DNA of 64,000 nt from Scheffersomyces stipitis CBS 6054 (GCF_000209165.1 NC_009068.1:3446248-3510247), one strand, 5' to 3'; counted from the stretch's first letter, positions 52,889 to 62,399 are shown. Numbers and translations are program-made. Notes: generated by a model not told the origin, from the letters alone.

Positions 52889-53071
52889 GGACCCAAGCGC
52901 ATAGAGAGGGTCTTATAGGTAAATGTGCAAATGGTTTATTTCCCTAGTCATTTGGGTGCGTCAATGACAATTTTAAACAAGGCTTTTACAATTTGTGGGG
53001 CACGGCAACTCCAAATATCACTACCTCAATCTTAACCTCGTAATGGTAATTACGGTGGGTAGGGATGAGAA

Positions 53072-53092
53072 TGCGGCTAAGGTTTAGCCGCA
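53072..53092. promoter_or_regulatory. CGG-N11-CCG palindrome, site 2 upstream of the Dak-type gene
   Basis: The core is CGGCTAAGGTTTAGCCG, with 9-base perfect arms (TGCGGCTAA / TTAGCCGCA) and a 3-base centre. It sits about 380-400 bases upstream of the kinase ATG. It has the same arms and N11 spacing as site 1, so two independent copies of a complex palindrome exist in one intergenic region. Confidence 0.72.
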
Positions 53093-53540
53093 TATTGGTT
53101 TTGCAATCAGTGTATAAGATTAAATGATTATAATAATTGGCATCACAATAGGAAAATGATAGCGATATAGTATTATGGCAACAGTTACGAATACAGAAGG
53201 AAATCCAGGCAAACTGGAAAAGATAGACTCACTAATCAAGCAACATAATTCAATGAAAATTATAACTATTTGGCATCTACAACTATTGACTTAGTATTTG
53301 ATGACACGAAAAATTCTACCTTTCTTTAATAGAGGCTGAGAATCAGGATACATAGAGTTCCTTTGAATGACCTTATTATTACCGTCAGATTAAAGATAAG
53401 CTACTACTCCTGAGAGTGAGATTTCGTGAGAAATCTTCAATTTTTATGAAACAGATACAGTTCTCGTAGATGTTCCCTATTTTCGATTGTAAAAAAAATT
53501 CTCATAACTACTTTAAATAAATTTTGACTCATAGAAATGT

Positions 53541-55091
53541 TCACTCAACTTCAATATGCTCGATTATTGCTCCCTTATCAATTGAAGAGCTTGTGACTTC
53601 TTCTCTCTCGGACGATTCATAGTCGCGCTTAGAATCAACCATGTAACTTTTGTAATCAACCAAGCCCATGAAGATTGTTCTGTTCTCTGAGAACAAATCG
53701 TCAATGGCTTCTAAAGTAAGGTTCTTTGTCTCGGGAAAGAAAAAGTAAAACATTGGTACGAAGGAGAAGTTGCAGCACATAAAGATCAAATATGCTTTCC
53801 ACTTCAACTTTTCAATGATAGTTGGAGTGATCTCAACAACAAAGAAATTCCAAAGCCAGTTACTTGATGTAGCTAATGAAGATCCTTTAGCACGTGCATG
53901 AAGGGGGATAAGCTCTGAAATCATCAGCCATGGAATACAATTACCAGTGGAGCCGAAGACAAGTTGGAAAACGAAAAAGAAAGCCACAGCACCAGCTCCA
54001 CTGCTCTTCTTCAACTTTGGATTGTCTTGAAAACTTAATAAGATTGAAATTAGCATCATACAAACACCACAGCCAAAAGCTCCAACTGCTGAAGGCAATC
54101 TTCTTCCCATCCTATCAGCAAAGAAAGTAGGAACTAATGAACCAACAGTGAAACAGATGACGGCAACACCACCAAGAATTAGGGCCAAGTTGTCTTCGAT
54201 GCCAACACTGTTAATCAAAACAAATGTAATATAGTAATTAACTACATTAACACCACTCAACTGTTGCGCAAACATGCTCATGTATGCCAAGAAGACTCTG
54301 TATCCAGTTCTTGCCTTATCGGGCTTGAAAAGTTTTGCCCACGAGAAAGCTCCTTCTGAAGTTTCCAAAATAACAGCATCATTAATATCATTCCATTCCT
54401 TAAGAATGTCAGGATGATCTCCTGGCTTTCCAAAGACATAAGATAAAATTCTTTTGGCTTCTTCTTTCTCTCCTTTGTAAAACATGTATCTAGGGGATTC
54501 GGGTATTGTGAAAGTGAAACAGAAAACAACAAAGGCGAACACAATCTGAGAGGCAAGAGGAAGTCTCCATGCAATAGGACCAGAAGTGAAAGAAAGAGCA
54601 TAATCAAACCAATATGCATAGATTAAACCAACTCCAACAAACAATGCTTCTGAGCACACCAAACGTCCTCTAACTTTTGGAGGTGAAAGTTCTGCCTGAT
54701 ACATTGGACAAGTAGAAGTTTCCCAACCAGTTCCAAGCCCAGTGATAAATCTTCCAATCATCAATTGTTCAACTGAAAAGGAACTACATTGAAGAGCAAC
54801 ACCAATTGTGATAACTGTCATTGAGGAAGCAATTTTGCTTCTTCTGCCCATTCGATCACCAATGAAGAAGTTCATAACACAACCAAAAAAACACCCTAAG
54901 GTATAGATAGAAACGATAATACCTAAATAACTACCGGTGGGGTTTCCAAAAGTGTTTAGGAAGTCCTGGTTGTTAATAAGATTACCAATAATACCCTGTT
55001 CAATACCAAAAAGAATAAATGCCAATTCACAAGTGAATGTAACAGCGTAGCTTACTTGTTTGCCTGATTTCCAGATTTGAAAATACTTCAT
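53541..55091 (-). CDS. MFS sugar-porter-family transporter
   Basis: A 516-residue plasma-membrane transporter of the sugar porter family with about 12 hydrophobic segments. Signature motifs are GDRMGRR at 78-84 (loop 2-3), RFITGLGTGWETSTCPMYQA with ELSPPKVRG near 114-142, PESPRY at 197-202, QQLSGVN at 276-282 and PETKNLTLEAIDDLF near the end of the last helix. The motif wording (QQLSGVN for QQLTGIN) and the overall sequence are nearer to fungal polyol/disaccharide/Stl1-like porters than to the classic Hxt group. The substrate cannot be read directly. It is divergent from the polyol dehydrogenase with a shared 444-base promoter, which suggests it imports the same substrate. Confidence 0.88.
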   Translation of the reverse strand: MKYFQIWKSGKQVSYAVTFTCELAFILFGIEQGIIGNLINNQDFLNTFGNPTGSYLGIIVSIYTLGCFFGCVMNFFIGDRMGRRSKIASSMTVITIGVALQCSSFSVEQLMIGRFITGLGTGWETSTCPMYQAELSPPKVRGRLVCSEALFVGVGLIYAYWFDYALSFTSGPIAWRLPLASQIVFAFVVFCFTFTIPESPRYMFYKGEKEEAKRILSYVFGKPGDHPDILKEWNDINDAVILETSEGAFSWAKLFKPDKARTGYRVFLAYMSMFAQQLSGVNVVNYYITFVLINSVGIEDNLALILGGVAVICFTVGSLVPTFFADRMGRRLPSAVGAFGCGVCMMLISILLSFQDNPKLKKSSGAGAVAFFFVFQLVFGSTGNCIPWLMISELIPLHARAKGSSLATSSNWLWNFFVVEITPTIIEKLKWKAYLIFMCCNFSFVPMFYFFFPETKNLTLEAIDDLFSENRTIFMGLVDYKSYMVDSKRDYESSEREEVTSSSIDKGAIIEHIEVE

Positions 55092-55535
55092 TATTGTTTG
55101 CTGAAGTTAATAAACAATTGACTACGATTACGGATTTTCAAGAACTGGAATGTCTTTTTTCATATTTATACAAATCTGGGGTATGTACCAGTGCTCTTTA
55201 CAATGAAATGTGGAGAAGAAGGTCTATTGATTATTTCGATGCTTCATCCTACAAAGCACTATACTCCAATTTGTGGTGCACATAGTAAACTGAATTTGGA
55301 GATGTTAGACTAAATCTTGCGGCTAATTTATTACTCGGAATTATGTGTCTGAGTGATTGCCGCAAGTTAGTGGGGAACGTCTAAACGCACTCTTGTTTGA
55401 GAAATAGTAGACTATTTTATCTTGATTGAGAAAATTACTGAGAAGACCAATTCTTCTGCAAAATTTCATTTATTATATTTACTGCTAATCCCCCTTGTGC
55501 TAGCTTTATTTGAACTTCGAGTTAATCGCGCCACT
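55092..55535. promoter_or_regulatory. Divergent promoter of transporter and dehydrogenase genes
   Basis: Between the two start codons lies an 8-base inverted pair CTTGCGGC (55316-55323) and GCCGCAAG (55359-55366), 35 bases apart. The left arm continues as TTGCGGCTAA, as in the kinase palindromes. The right arm, read on the other strand, is CTTGCGGCAA, as in the transketolase and regulator promoters. An additional CGG lies at 55335-55337. Likely binding sites for the cluster regulator. Confidence 0.6.
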
Positions 55536-56681
55536 ATGTCCCCATCAAAAGAATCGTTGAAATTCTCCAAGGAGAACACTTGTCTAAAGCTTACTTCGGA
55601 TCGTCAATTGGTAATAGACAGCGAGCCAATTCCCATCTGTGGACGAAATGAAGTATTGGTTCATATCAAATGCACTGGTATCTGTGGATCAGATATCCAT
55701 GTTTGGAAGGCAGGTGGAATTGGAAATTTGCAACTTAAATCAGATTTGATTCTTGGACATGAGTGTTCTGGCGAAATCATTCATATTGGAAGTGAAGTAA
55801 CCGAAGACTTTGAGATAGGTAACAAGGTGGCTATCGAACCTCAACTTCCTTGTGGTATATGCTTCCTTTGCACCAACGGTAACATGAACTTATGTTTGAA
55901 TGTTGACTTCATGGGCATGCCTGGTATGCCCGGAAGGCTGCCTTCCATTCATGGAAGCATACAGAGATATAAGACATTGGATCCAAGGTTTGTTTACAAA
56001 CTTCCTGATAATGTGACTTACGAGGAAGGTGCTTTGGTAGAAGTTCTTTCTGTTGGTTATCATGGTATCCAGAAGGCAGGTGGTTTGGAATTGGGAAAGC
56101 CTTGTGCTATTGCCGGTTGTGGTCCAATTGGTTTGGCTACTTTGATTCTTGCTGAAGCAGCTGGAGCTTACCCAATAGTTGTAACTGATGTCTCTCAAGA
56201 GAAATTGAACTTTGCAAAGTCATTGGTTCCTTCCGTATACACTTACAAGGTTCAGACAAACTTGAGTCCAAAAGAAAGTGCAGAAAATGTTAGAAAACTC
56301 TTCGGTAAAACTGAGTACGAAATGCCTAGTGTAGTTTTGGAATGCACTGGTGTTGCTTCTTCTATCAATACTTGTGCTTACATTGTAAGAAGAAAGGGAT
56401 GCTTAACTATTTTGGGAGTTTCAGGTAGAAATGAGATTGATGGATTCCCATTCATGCAGCTTTCATTCGGGGAAGTCGATGTGAGGTTTATCAACAGATA
56501 CCATGACTCATGGCCACCTGTTATTAATTTGATCGCAAGTGGAAAGATTGATGTAAAGAAATTTGTCACTCATACCTTCCCTCTTGAAAAAGCTCACGTC
56601 GCTCTTGAAACTGTCAGCAACCCTGCTATCAGCACAATCAAGGTTATGGTTAAAGATGATGAAGATTCTCTAACCTTGTAG
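55536..56681 (+). CDS. Zinc-dependent polyol dehydrogenase (L-arabinitol/sorbitol/xylitol dehydrogenase family)
   Basis: An MDR-superfamily NAD-dependent dehydrogenase of 381 residues that should oxidise a sugar alcohol to a ketose. The catalytic zinc ligands are C50 (GICGSD), H75-E76 (GHE) and E169. Structural zinc cysteines are C106, C109, C112 and C120. The Rossmann motif GCGPIG is at 194-199, and D218 after VVT points to NAD rather than NADP. The sequence around ECTGVASSI, IDGFPFMQLSFGEVD and FVTHTFPLEKA resembles fungal L-arabinitol 4-dehydrogenases more than XYL2-type enzymes, but specificity is not certain. I start at MSPSKESL (55536), because the frame upstream opens only with TTG and would add a hydrophobic stretch. 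Confidence 0.87.
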   Translation: MSPSKESLKFSKENTCLKLTSDRQLVIDSEPIPICGRNEVLVHIKCTGICGSDIHVWKAGGIGNLQLKSDLILGHECSGEIIHIGSEVTEDFEIGNKVAIEPQLPCGICFLCTNGNMNLCLNVDFMGMPGMPGRLPSIHGSIQRYKTLDPRFVYKLPDNVTYEEGALVEVLSVGYHGIQKAGGLELGKPCAIAGCGPIGLATLILAEAAGAYPIVVTDVSQEKLNFAKSLVPSVYTYKVQTNLSPKESAENVRKLFGKTEYEMPSVVLECTGVASSINTCAYIVRRKGCLTILGVSGRNEIDGFPFMQLSFGEVDVRFINRYHDSWPPVINLIASGKIDVKKFVTHTFPLEKAHVALETVSNPAISTIKVMVKDDEDSLTL

Positions 56682-57315
56682 TTTTTAATTTATTATGCCG
56701 TATAGCTAATTTTGTATCAATAAAAAATATTCAGAGCACTTGGGTAAATGCATCGGCAAAAACATGAGCCAAAATGTTTCGGTATTCAGGATACGTTAAT
56801 TTGTTGACTGACACGCCGTCTTTAGAAACATCAAATAAGCTTGTTAAACATGAGCTGCTAAATTGACTCTAACATAATACAGCATGGCAACTTGCCACTT
56901 CTTGTACAGAGAGCACCTTCATGTATTAACGTGATATTCCATACAAGATTATTAAAGATGCGGCTCATGTAATTGTTCTGATTCCATTAAGAGGGGTAAG
57001 GACGCCAAAAAAGTAAAGGAGTACCATAAGAGAAAAAGCTTCCTACATGGTTATTACCAATTTAGTTGCAATAATGGTCACCATTTGTTGGGGTAGGAGG
57101 AGCGTATATTGGTAAACAGGAATTTTTGTTACAACCATTGAATTTGGATATATGCAACACAAGCGCGCGTTACGACAAAAGTTTCCAAATTCAGCTTGAA
57201 CGTTTGCGGCAAATTTAAGCGCAATTTGAGTAAATATTTAATGTTCCTGGATATCTATAAAATGATCAACAATTTCGTTAATACACGGAATCAGATTTTG
57301 ATAGTAACAAGCTAA
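56682..57315. other. Intergenic region upstream of the transketolase gene
   Basis: About 630 bases. It holds TGCGGCT (56959-56965), TTGCGGCAA (57204-57212) about 105 bases before the ATG, and a TATA box (TATAAA, 57256-57261) 55 bases before it. No other gene seen. Confidence 0.55.
57204..57212 (+). promoter_or_regulatory. TTGCGGCAA site in the transketolase promoter
   Basis: A nine-base match identical to sites in the transporter/dehydrogenase and regulator intergenic regions. An imperfect reversed half (GCGCAA) follows 7 bases later. Confidence 0.5.
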
Positions 57316-59418
57316 ATGACTCAGACTGAAAGACACAAAGATTTAGAAAACTATAAGATTCTTCACCCTTACATCCTAAAGGTGTTCAGAGTTTTGATTG
57401 CGGATCTCGTACAGCAATTCAATGGTGGACATCCAGGAGGTGCTATGGGTATGGCTGCAATTGGTGTTGCTTTGTGGAAGTATGTATTAAACTTCTCTCC
57501 AAACAACCCCGACTACTTTAACAGGGACAGATTTGTACTTTCGAATGGACATGCATGTTTGTTCCAATATGCTTTTCACCATTTAGTTGGTTACAAGCAC
57601 ATGACCATGGACCAGTTGAAAACGTATCATTCTACCCACTTGGAGTCTTACTGTCCTGGACATCCAGAAAATGAACACCCAGCTATTGAAGTTACCACTG
57701 GAGCCTTGGGACAAGGTGTTTCTAATGCAGTTGGTTTGGCTATTGCTAGTAAGAACTTGCAAGCTACTTACAACAAGCCAGGTTATGAAGTTGTTTCTAA
57801 CCATACCTTCTGTATGGTTGGTGACGCTTGTTTGCAAGAAGGAATTTCATTGGAAGCAATTTCTTTAGCAGGACACTTGGGCTTGAACAATTTAACAGTA
57901 ATTTATGATAATAACCAAGTGACTTGTGACGGCTCAGTTGATTTAACCAACACTGAAAACATGAATGACAAATTCAAGGCTTGCAATTGGAAGGTAATTG
58001 AAATTGAAAATGGTTCAGAGGATGTAATGGCAATTGTCGCTGCTCTTCAGAAATCTAAAGAGTCTTCGGATAAACCTACTTTCATTAATGTTCACACTTC
58101 CATTGGTATCGGTTCCAACATTGAAGGTCAAGCCAATGCTCATGGAGCTTCGTTTGGTGAAGCTGAAGTTGACAGACTTCATCAGGTCTATGGCTTCGAT
58201 CCAAAAAACCGTATTCATATTCCAGAAGACGTCTATCAATTCTTTTGTGATATTTCTTCAAGAGGTGATATCTTAGAAGTTGAGTGGAAATCGTTGGTTA
58301 AAAGGTATGGAGAGAATTATCCTGAGTTGGGTGCCGATTTTGCTAGACGTGTAAAGGGTGAACTTCCTGAGGATTGGGCTTCATTAATTCCTAAAGAGTT
58401 TCCAACTTCTGATACTGCCTCTAGAGCTTCAAGTGGTATGATTATTAATCCAATTTCTCTGGCAATCAATAGCTTGATTGTTGGTACTGCTGATCTTTCG
58501 CCGTCGGTTAACTTGGCATACAAAGATAAGTTGGATTTTCAAAACCCAAGAATTAAGACTACTTGTGGAATCAATGGAGACTATTCTGGAAGATATATTC
58601 ATTATGGGGTGAGAGAGCATGCAATGGCTGCAATCGCTAACGGTATTGCAGCTTTCAATCGAGGAACCTTCATTCCTTGCACTTCTACTTTCTTAATGTT
58701 TTACTTGTACGCTGCGCCAGCAGTTAGATATGGGGCCTTGTCGAAATTGCAAGTTATTCATGTGGCAACGCATGATTCAATTGGTATTGGAGAAGATGGT
58801 CCCACTCATCAACCTATTGCTTTGCCTGCATTGTATAGAGCAATGCCGAATCTCAACTACATACGTCCATGTGACTCACAAGAGGTAGCAGGGGCTTGGG
58901 AAGTTGCAATCCGCTCCAAAGAAATGCCAACTATTATTTCCTTGTCAAGACACAAGCTCACTCAATTTCCTCAGAATTCGAAGAGAGACCTTGTGGCCAA
59001 AGGTGCTTATTCTTTTCACAAAGAAGAAGACTCAATGTTGAACATTATTGGAGTTGGATCAGAAATGGTTTTCGCGGTTGAGTCAGCCAAGTTATTGAAT
59101 GATAGAGGAATCAAAACTTCAGTCATTTCGTTCCCATCTCAGTACCTATTCAACAAGCAGCCATTGGAATACAAGAGATCATTATTGAAAAGAGGAAAAG
59201 TACCTACTGTCGTTATCGAAGCTTACACTGCCAACGGATGGGAGAGATACGCTACTGCTGGTATTAACATGAAAACTTTCGGTAAATCTCTACCAGGCCC
59301 AGACACCTACAGGTACTTCGGATTCGAATCACTGACCATAGCTGACAAGATCGAACAATATGTTGCAGAGTGGCAAACTGATGACCAGATTCGCCTTGAG
59401 TTCCAGGATTTAAATTAG
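57316..59418 (+). CDS. Transketolase-family enzyme, dihydroxyacetone synthase-like
   Basis: A 700-residue thiamine-diphosphate enzyme. Motifs are GGHPGGAMG (37-45), the FNRDRFVLSNGHACLFQ stretch (68-84), the ThDP-binding GDACLQEG (169-176) with DNNQVTCDGSVD after it, the catalytic Glu434 in YGVREHAM, and HDSIGIGEDGPTHQP. Several segments (NRDRFVLSNGH, YNKPG, CMVGDACLQEG, DNNQV-CDGSVD) are closer to dihydroxyacetone synthase of methylotrophic yeasts than to ordinary Tkl. That enzyme moves a C2 unit from xylulose 5-phosphate to formaldehyde, making dihydroxyacetone and glyceraldehyde 3-phosphate. Unlike those peroxisomal enzymes it ends FQDLN with no PTS1 signal, so it is probably cytosolic. 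No alcohol oxidase is nearby. The true acceptor or donor may be another ketose from the neighbouring dehydrogenase. Confidence 0.88.
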   Translation: MTQTERHKDLENYKILHPYILKVFRVLIADLVQQFNGGHPGGAMGMAAIGVALWKYVLNFSPNNPDYFNRDRFVLSNGHACLFQYAFHHLVGYKHMTMDQLKTYHSTHLESYCPGHPENEHPAIEVTTGALGQGVSNAVGLAIASKNLQATYNKPGYEVVSNHTFCMVGDACLQEGISLEAISLAGHLGLNNLTVIYDNNQVTCDGSVDLTNTENMNDKFKACNWKVIEIENGSEDVMAIVAALQKSKESSDKPTFINVHTSIGIGSNIEGQANAHGASFGEAEVDRLHQVYGFDPKNRIHIPEDVYQFFCDISSRGDILEVEWKSLVKRYGENYPELGADFARRVKGELPEDWASLIPKEFPTSDTASRASSGMIINPISLAINSLIVGTADLSPSVNLAYKDKLDFQNPRIKTTCGINGDYSGRYIHYGVREHAMAAIANGIAAFNRGTFIPCTSTFLMFYLYAAPAVRYGALSKLQVIHVATHDSIGIGEDGPTHQPIALPALYRAMPNLNYIRPCDSQEVAGAWEVAIRSKEMPTIISLSRHKLTQFPQNSKRDLVAKGAYSFHKEEDSMLNIIGVGSEMVFAVESAKLLNDRGIKTSVISFPSQYLFNKQPLEYKRSLLKRGKVPTVVIEAYTANGWERYATAGINMKTFGKSLPGPDTYRYFGFESLTIADKIEQYVAEWQTDDQIRLEFQDLN

Positions 59419-59475
59419 TAAGTAGAAAATTATGTGGTATAGCTTCTCCCCGAGAATCCAAAATATATCTGTAAA

Positions 59476-59484
59476 TTGCGGCAA
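59476..59484 (+). promoter_or_regulatory. TTGCGGCAA site upstream of the cluster regulator
   Basis: Identical to the transketolase promoter site. It lies between the transketolase stop and the regulator ATG, about 210 bases before the latter, so autoregulation is possible. Confidence 0.45.
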
Positions 59485-59691
59485 TTATTTCCAAAAGTAG
59501 TAACCCCAAGTTACTGAAAATGCAATCAAAAAGTGCGGAGATCTCAGTGGAGTATTTTACAGTTGTACACAAAAGAAGTAGTATTTACAGAAAACATTTT
59601 CCAAATGATGAATAACAATTACATTCTTCCTGAGTACAATTGATTTCTTTCTCCTTCACCACAATTATATTTCTCTATATGGTTGTTTACC

Positions 59692-61884
59692 ATGAACACT
59701 AGCACTGAAAGGAGTTTCAAGCGAGTAAAAACTGGCTGTTTGAAGTGTCGAAAAAGACATAAGAAGTGTGATGAAGTTAGACCTAATTGTCTGTCGTGTA
59801 CAAAGAAAAAAGAAGTCTGTGAATGGCCAGTAAGCTATGGAAAGTTCCACAAGAATTCAACGTTCCAATTACCAGCCAACAAAGCTGTTCACAAAACAGC
59901 AACTACAAAGGAACTGAAAAAGTATTCCGAACATCTTGCTAACAATTTCAATCGGATGTCTCATTTAGAAGCAGAAGGAAACTTATCTAGTGAAGCAGAG
60001 ACGTTGCTCTCGATGCTGGTACCTAGATTAAATAAGTCCAAAAGCAATGGTGATATTCAAATTGAAAAGTCCATGTCAATAAGTAAGATTTCAACCCCTC
60101 CTCAAACTTCAAGCTTTTCACAATTACAAATTCTGCCAAAGTCTACTAGTAATCCTCTGGAATTCAATGCTTTATCGTTGAATAGAATATTGAATACTGA
60201 CCCAGATTCTGAGCAATTAGATGGATCAATAATACCAATAGACCCCAACATGGATGGATTGATAGATAGTCGCAATGGCTCCACAACCATATCCAATACT
60301 GATAAAAGTGAACCAAGCATATTTGAAAATATTTCCCCGAGTTCAGCTTCATATGATGACACATACTCATTTAGTCCAGAGTCAATAATGGAACCGTTCT
60401 TGCTTTACAACGAGTTGCACAATACTTTGAGAGAGTATATGTTTTCAAATGTTTCTTCTACAGCAGAAGTTTCAGAGAAAATAAATGGCTCCGATAACAT
60501 CATTTTTTGTCCCACTACTTCAAATAATATCGATAAAGTTGGCGAGCAAATTGAAGGAGATTCTTCACTGTCAAGGGCCAATAACAAACAAGTTGAGGAT
60601 GATTTAGATGCAACCAATGAGCGAGAACCCATTCCAAATAAATCTAATGAATTATTTAATGTACTTATCCACGAGCCCCCCGCGTTGACAGAAATGGAAA
60701 AGTTGTTCCTCTACAAGAACTACTTATATGAAGTTGCCCCATGGTTGGATATGTTTGATTATTCACAGCAATTTGGCATCACTATCCCCCAGCAAGCAAA
60801 TCTGAATGCAGCTCTCATGTTTGCCATTTATGCCGTTTCTTCAAGACAGATCGAGCTTACCAATCCAGATTATGACAAAGATAAAACAATCAAGATTTAT
60901 CAAGAATCTCTCAAATATTTGATTCCTACAGTAGAGCAAACAATGGATAGAGCTATCATTTCTTCTTGTGTTATTCTTTGTGTTCTTGAGATGATGTCAT
61001 CGTCTCCAAAAGAATGGCGACACCATTTGGAAGGTTGTTCTGCACTATTTAGGACCAATAACATTCATGGGTTCAGTGACGATTTGGAAAGAGGACTTTT
61101 TTGGTGCTATGCTAGAATGGATGTAAGTTCAGCAGTTATTGGAGAGCAGTCGACTGTACTTCCCACAGAGTACTGGTTACCTAAAGAATTCAAAATTAAA
61201 GATCTGAAAGAGTACTTTCAAAAAGAAAATAAACCTGATATGTATGCAAATTATATTGTCTTTCTTTGTTCCAGGGTTTTAAATTTGATCTCAAATGAGA
61301 CACCTAATTTTAGAGCTGAATGGGAAAGCTTATTTAGCGAGGTGGTTGCTTGGCACGTGAACCGACCTCCTGAATTGCAACCGTTCATGGAGTTTGAGCA
61401 CTTTCCCTTCCCAGGGCTTCTCTTTTTGAACGGGCCCGCCATTTCATCTAACCAATTATATCACATGGCGATAATACTCTTATCGCAGAACAAGCCAAGA
61501 CTTCTCAAAGTTAAGCCATCGAGGAGTGTAGTAAGTATAGCATTAATGTAGCCGATTTCAATCTCTCTACTAACGCAGACTCTAGAAATCCAACATCTGG
61601 CATGCCAAGCAGATTTGTGCCATCAGTTTGCACAATACCCACCAGTACGTATAAATTCCTTTTGTCTAACTACAATTGAACTACAGGATTGCTAACATTT
61701 TTTCAGTGGATGCTGGAACAACGCCCTACAGCCACTATGGATCGCCGGGAAGCTCCTCAGTAGCGAAGAAGAGCACACCATCATACTCAACCTCCTCGAC
61801 AAAATAGAATCTACAACGGGTTGGCAAATGAATTTCAGGGCGCGGGACTTAAAGAGGTTCTGGGATGGAAAGTTGGTTGAGTAA
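59692..61884 (+). CDS. Zn(II)2Cys6 transcription factor of the cluster, three exons
   Basis: I read exons 59692-61530, 61586-61644 and 61707-61884, giving 691 residues. The N-terminal zinc cluster has Cys16, 19, 26, 33, 36 and 43 (spacing 2-6-6-2-6) in TGCLKCRKRHKKC followed by DEVRPNC. A long linker rich in Ser and Asn follows. The C-terminal half is a Fungal_trans_2-type regulatory domain, as in Uga3, Lys14 and Arg81 relatives. The family's end block, IWHAKQICAISLHNTHH then GCWNNALQPLWIAGKLL, is recovered only after splicing. Read straight through, the frame stops at 61551. The frame before 59692 opens with TTG, so I use the ATG. A short upstream frame (59679-59702) overlaps the start. As last gene of the cluster, it is the obvious candidate regulator. 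Confidence 0.85.
61531..61585 (+). other. Intron 1 of the cluster regulator
   Basis: 55 bases, with 5' splice site GTAAGT, a perfect branch site TACTAAC (61568-61574) and acceptor TAG. A CAG right after the branch site is too close to serve. Using TAG restores the conserved reading frame (phase 0). Confidence 0.85.
61645..61706 (+). other. Intron 2 of the cluster regulator
   Basis: 62 bases, with GTACGT at the 5' end, branch site TGCTAAC (61690-61696) and a T-tract before acceptor CAG. It splits a His codon (phase 2) and joins NTH to HGCWNNALQPLW, which matches the family consensus. Confidence 0.87.
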
Positions 61885-62399
61885 ATTTACAGGGGAACAC
61901 AGACTATGGGGACTTAACTTCTAACCATAATATATTATGTAAATCGCTGTAGTCTACTTCATGATTAAGAAAATATTTAACTCTTAGGTAGTTGCAACCA
62001 TCAAACACCGTTCATTTCTGTACCACAATTGTCCATATTCTCCAAAATGCTCAGAAATAATATGGAAGAACAATATGGGAACTATATGGAGAAATTAACC
62101 TCTACCTTCCTACTAATAAATTGAATGGCAACAAGCATCTGGTTGTTCGAATATGCAAACAAGACGGTTGTAGCTTGGAGCTGATGATTACCCACCATTG
62201 CTCCCGCCATAGTAACCACAACTTTGATATTCTCACTAACAATCTTATTAAAAGCCGCCCTGCACTTTGGGTGGAGATTTTAACTATTCGACAATGGCCG
62301 AGTGAACGAAATACGAACACCGGAAGGTTCTGGAACTAGGTTGGTTGCCGAATTCAATAGTGATTGAATTCAAAAAGAGATTGCCTATTAATAAATACT
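61885..62399. other. Subtelomeric stretch after the cluster
   Basis: About 500 bases with no supported gene. A minus-strand frame around 62100-62270 stays open for about 60 codons but has no recognised motif. Confidence 0.4.

Larger units (their letters stand above)
52691..53540. other. Intergenic region between the kinase and transporter genes
   Basis: About 850 bases upstream of the kinase gene and downstream of the transporter gene, both on the minus strand. It carries the two palindromes listed separately. No open frame supported. Confidence 0.5.

Noticed and set aside
55422..55535. N-terminal hydrophobic extension of the polyol dehydrogenase
   Set aside because: The frame opens with TTG, the segment is not part of the family, and a proper ATG follows at 55536.
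62102..62320. Overlapping frames on both strands near 62.2 kb
   Set aside because: No recognisable motif, they conflict with each other, and their length is within chance expectation.
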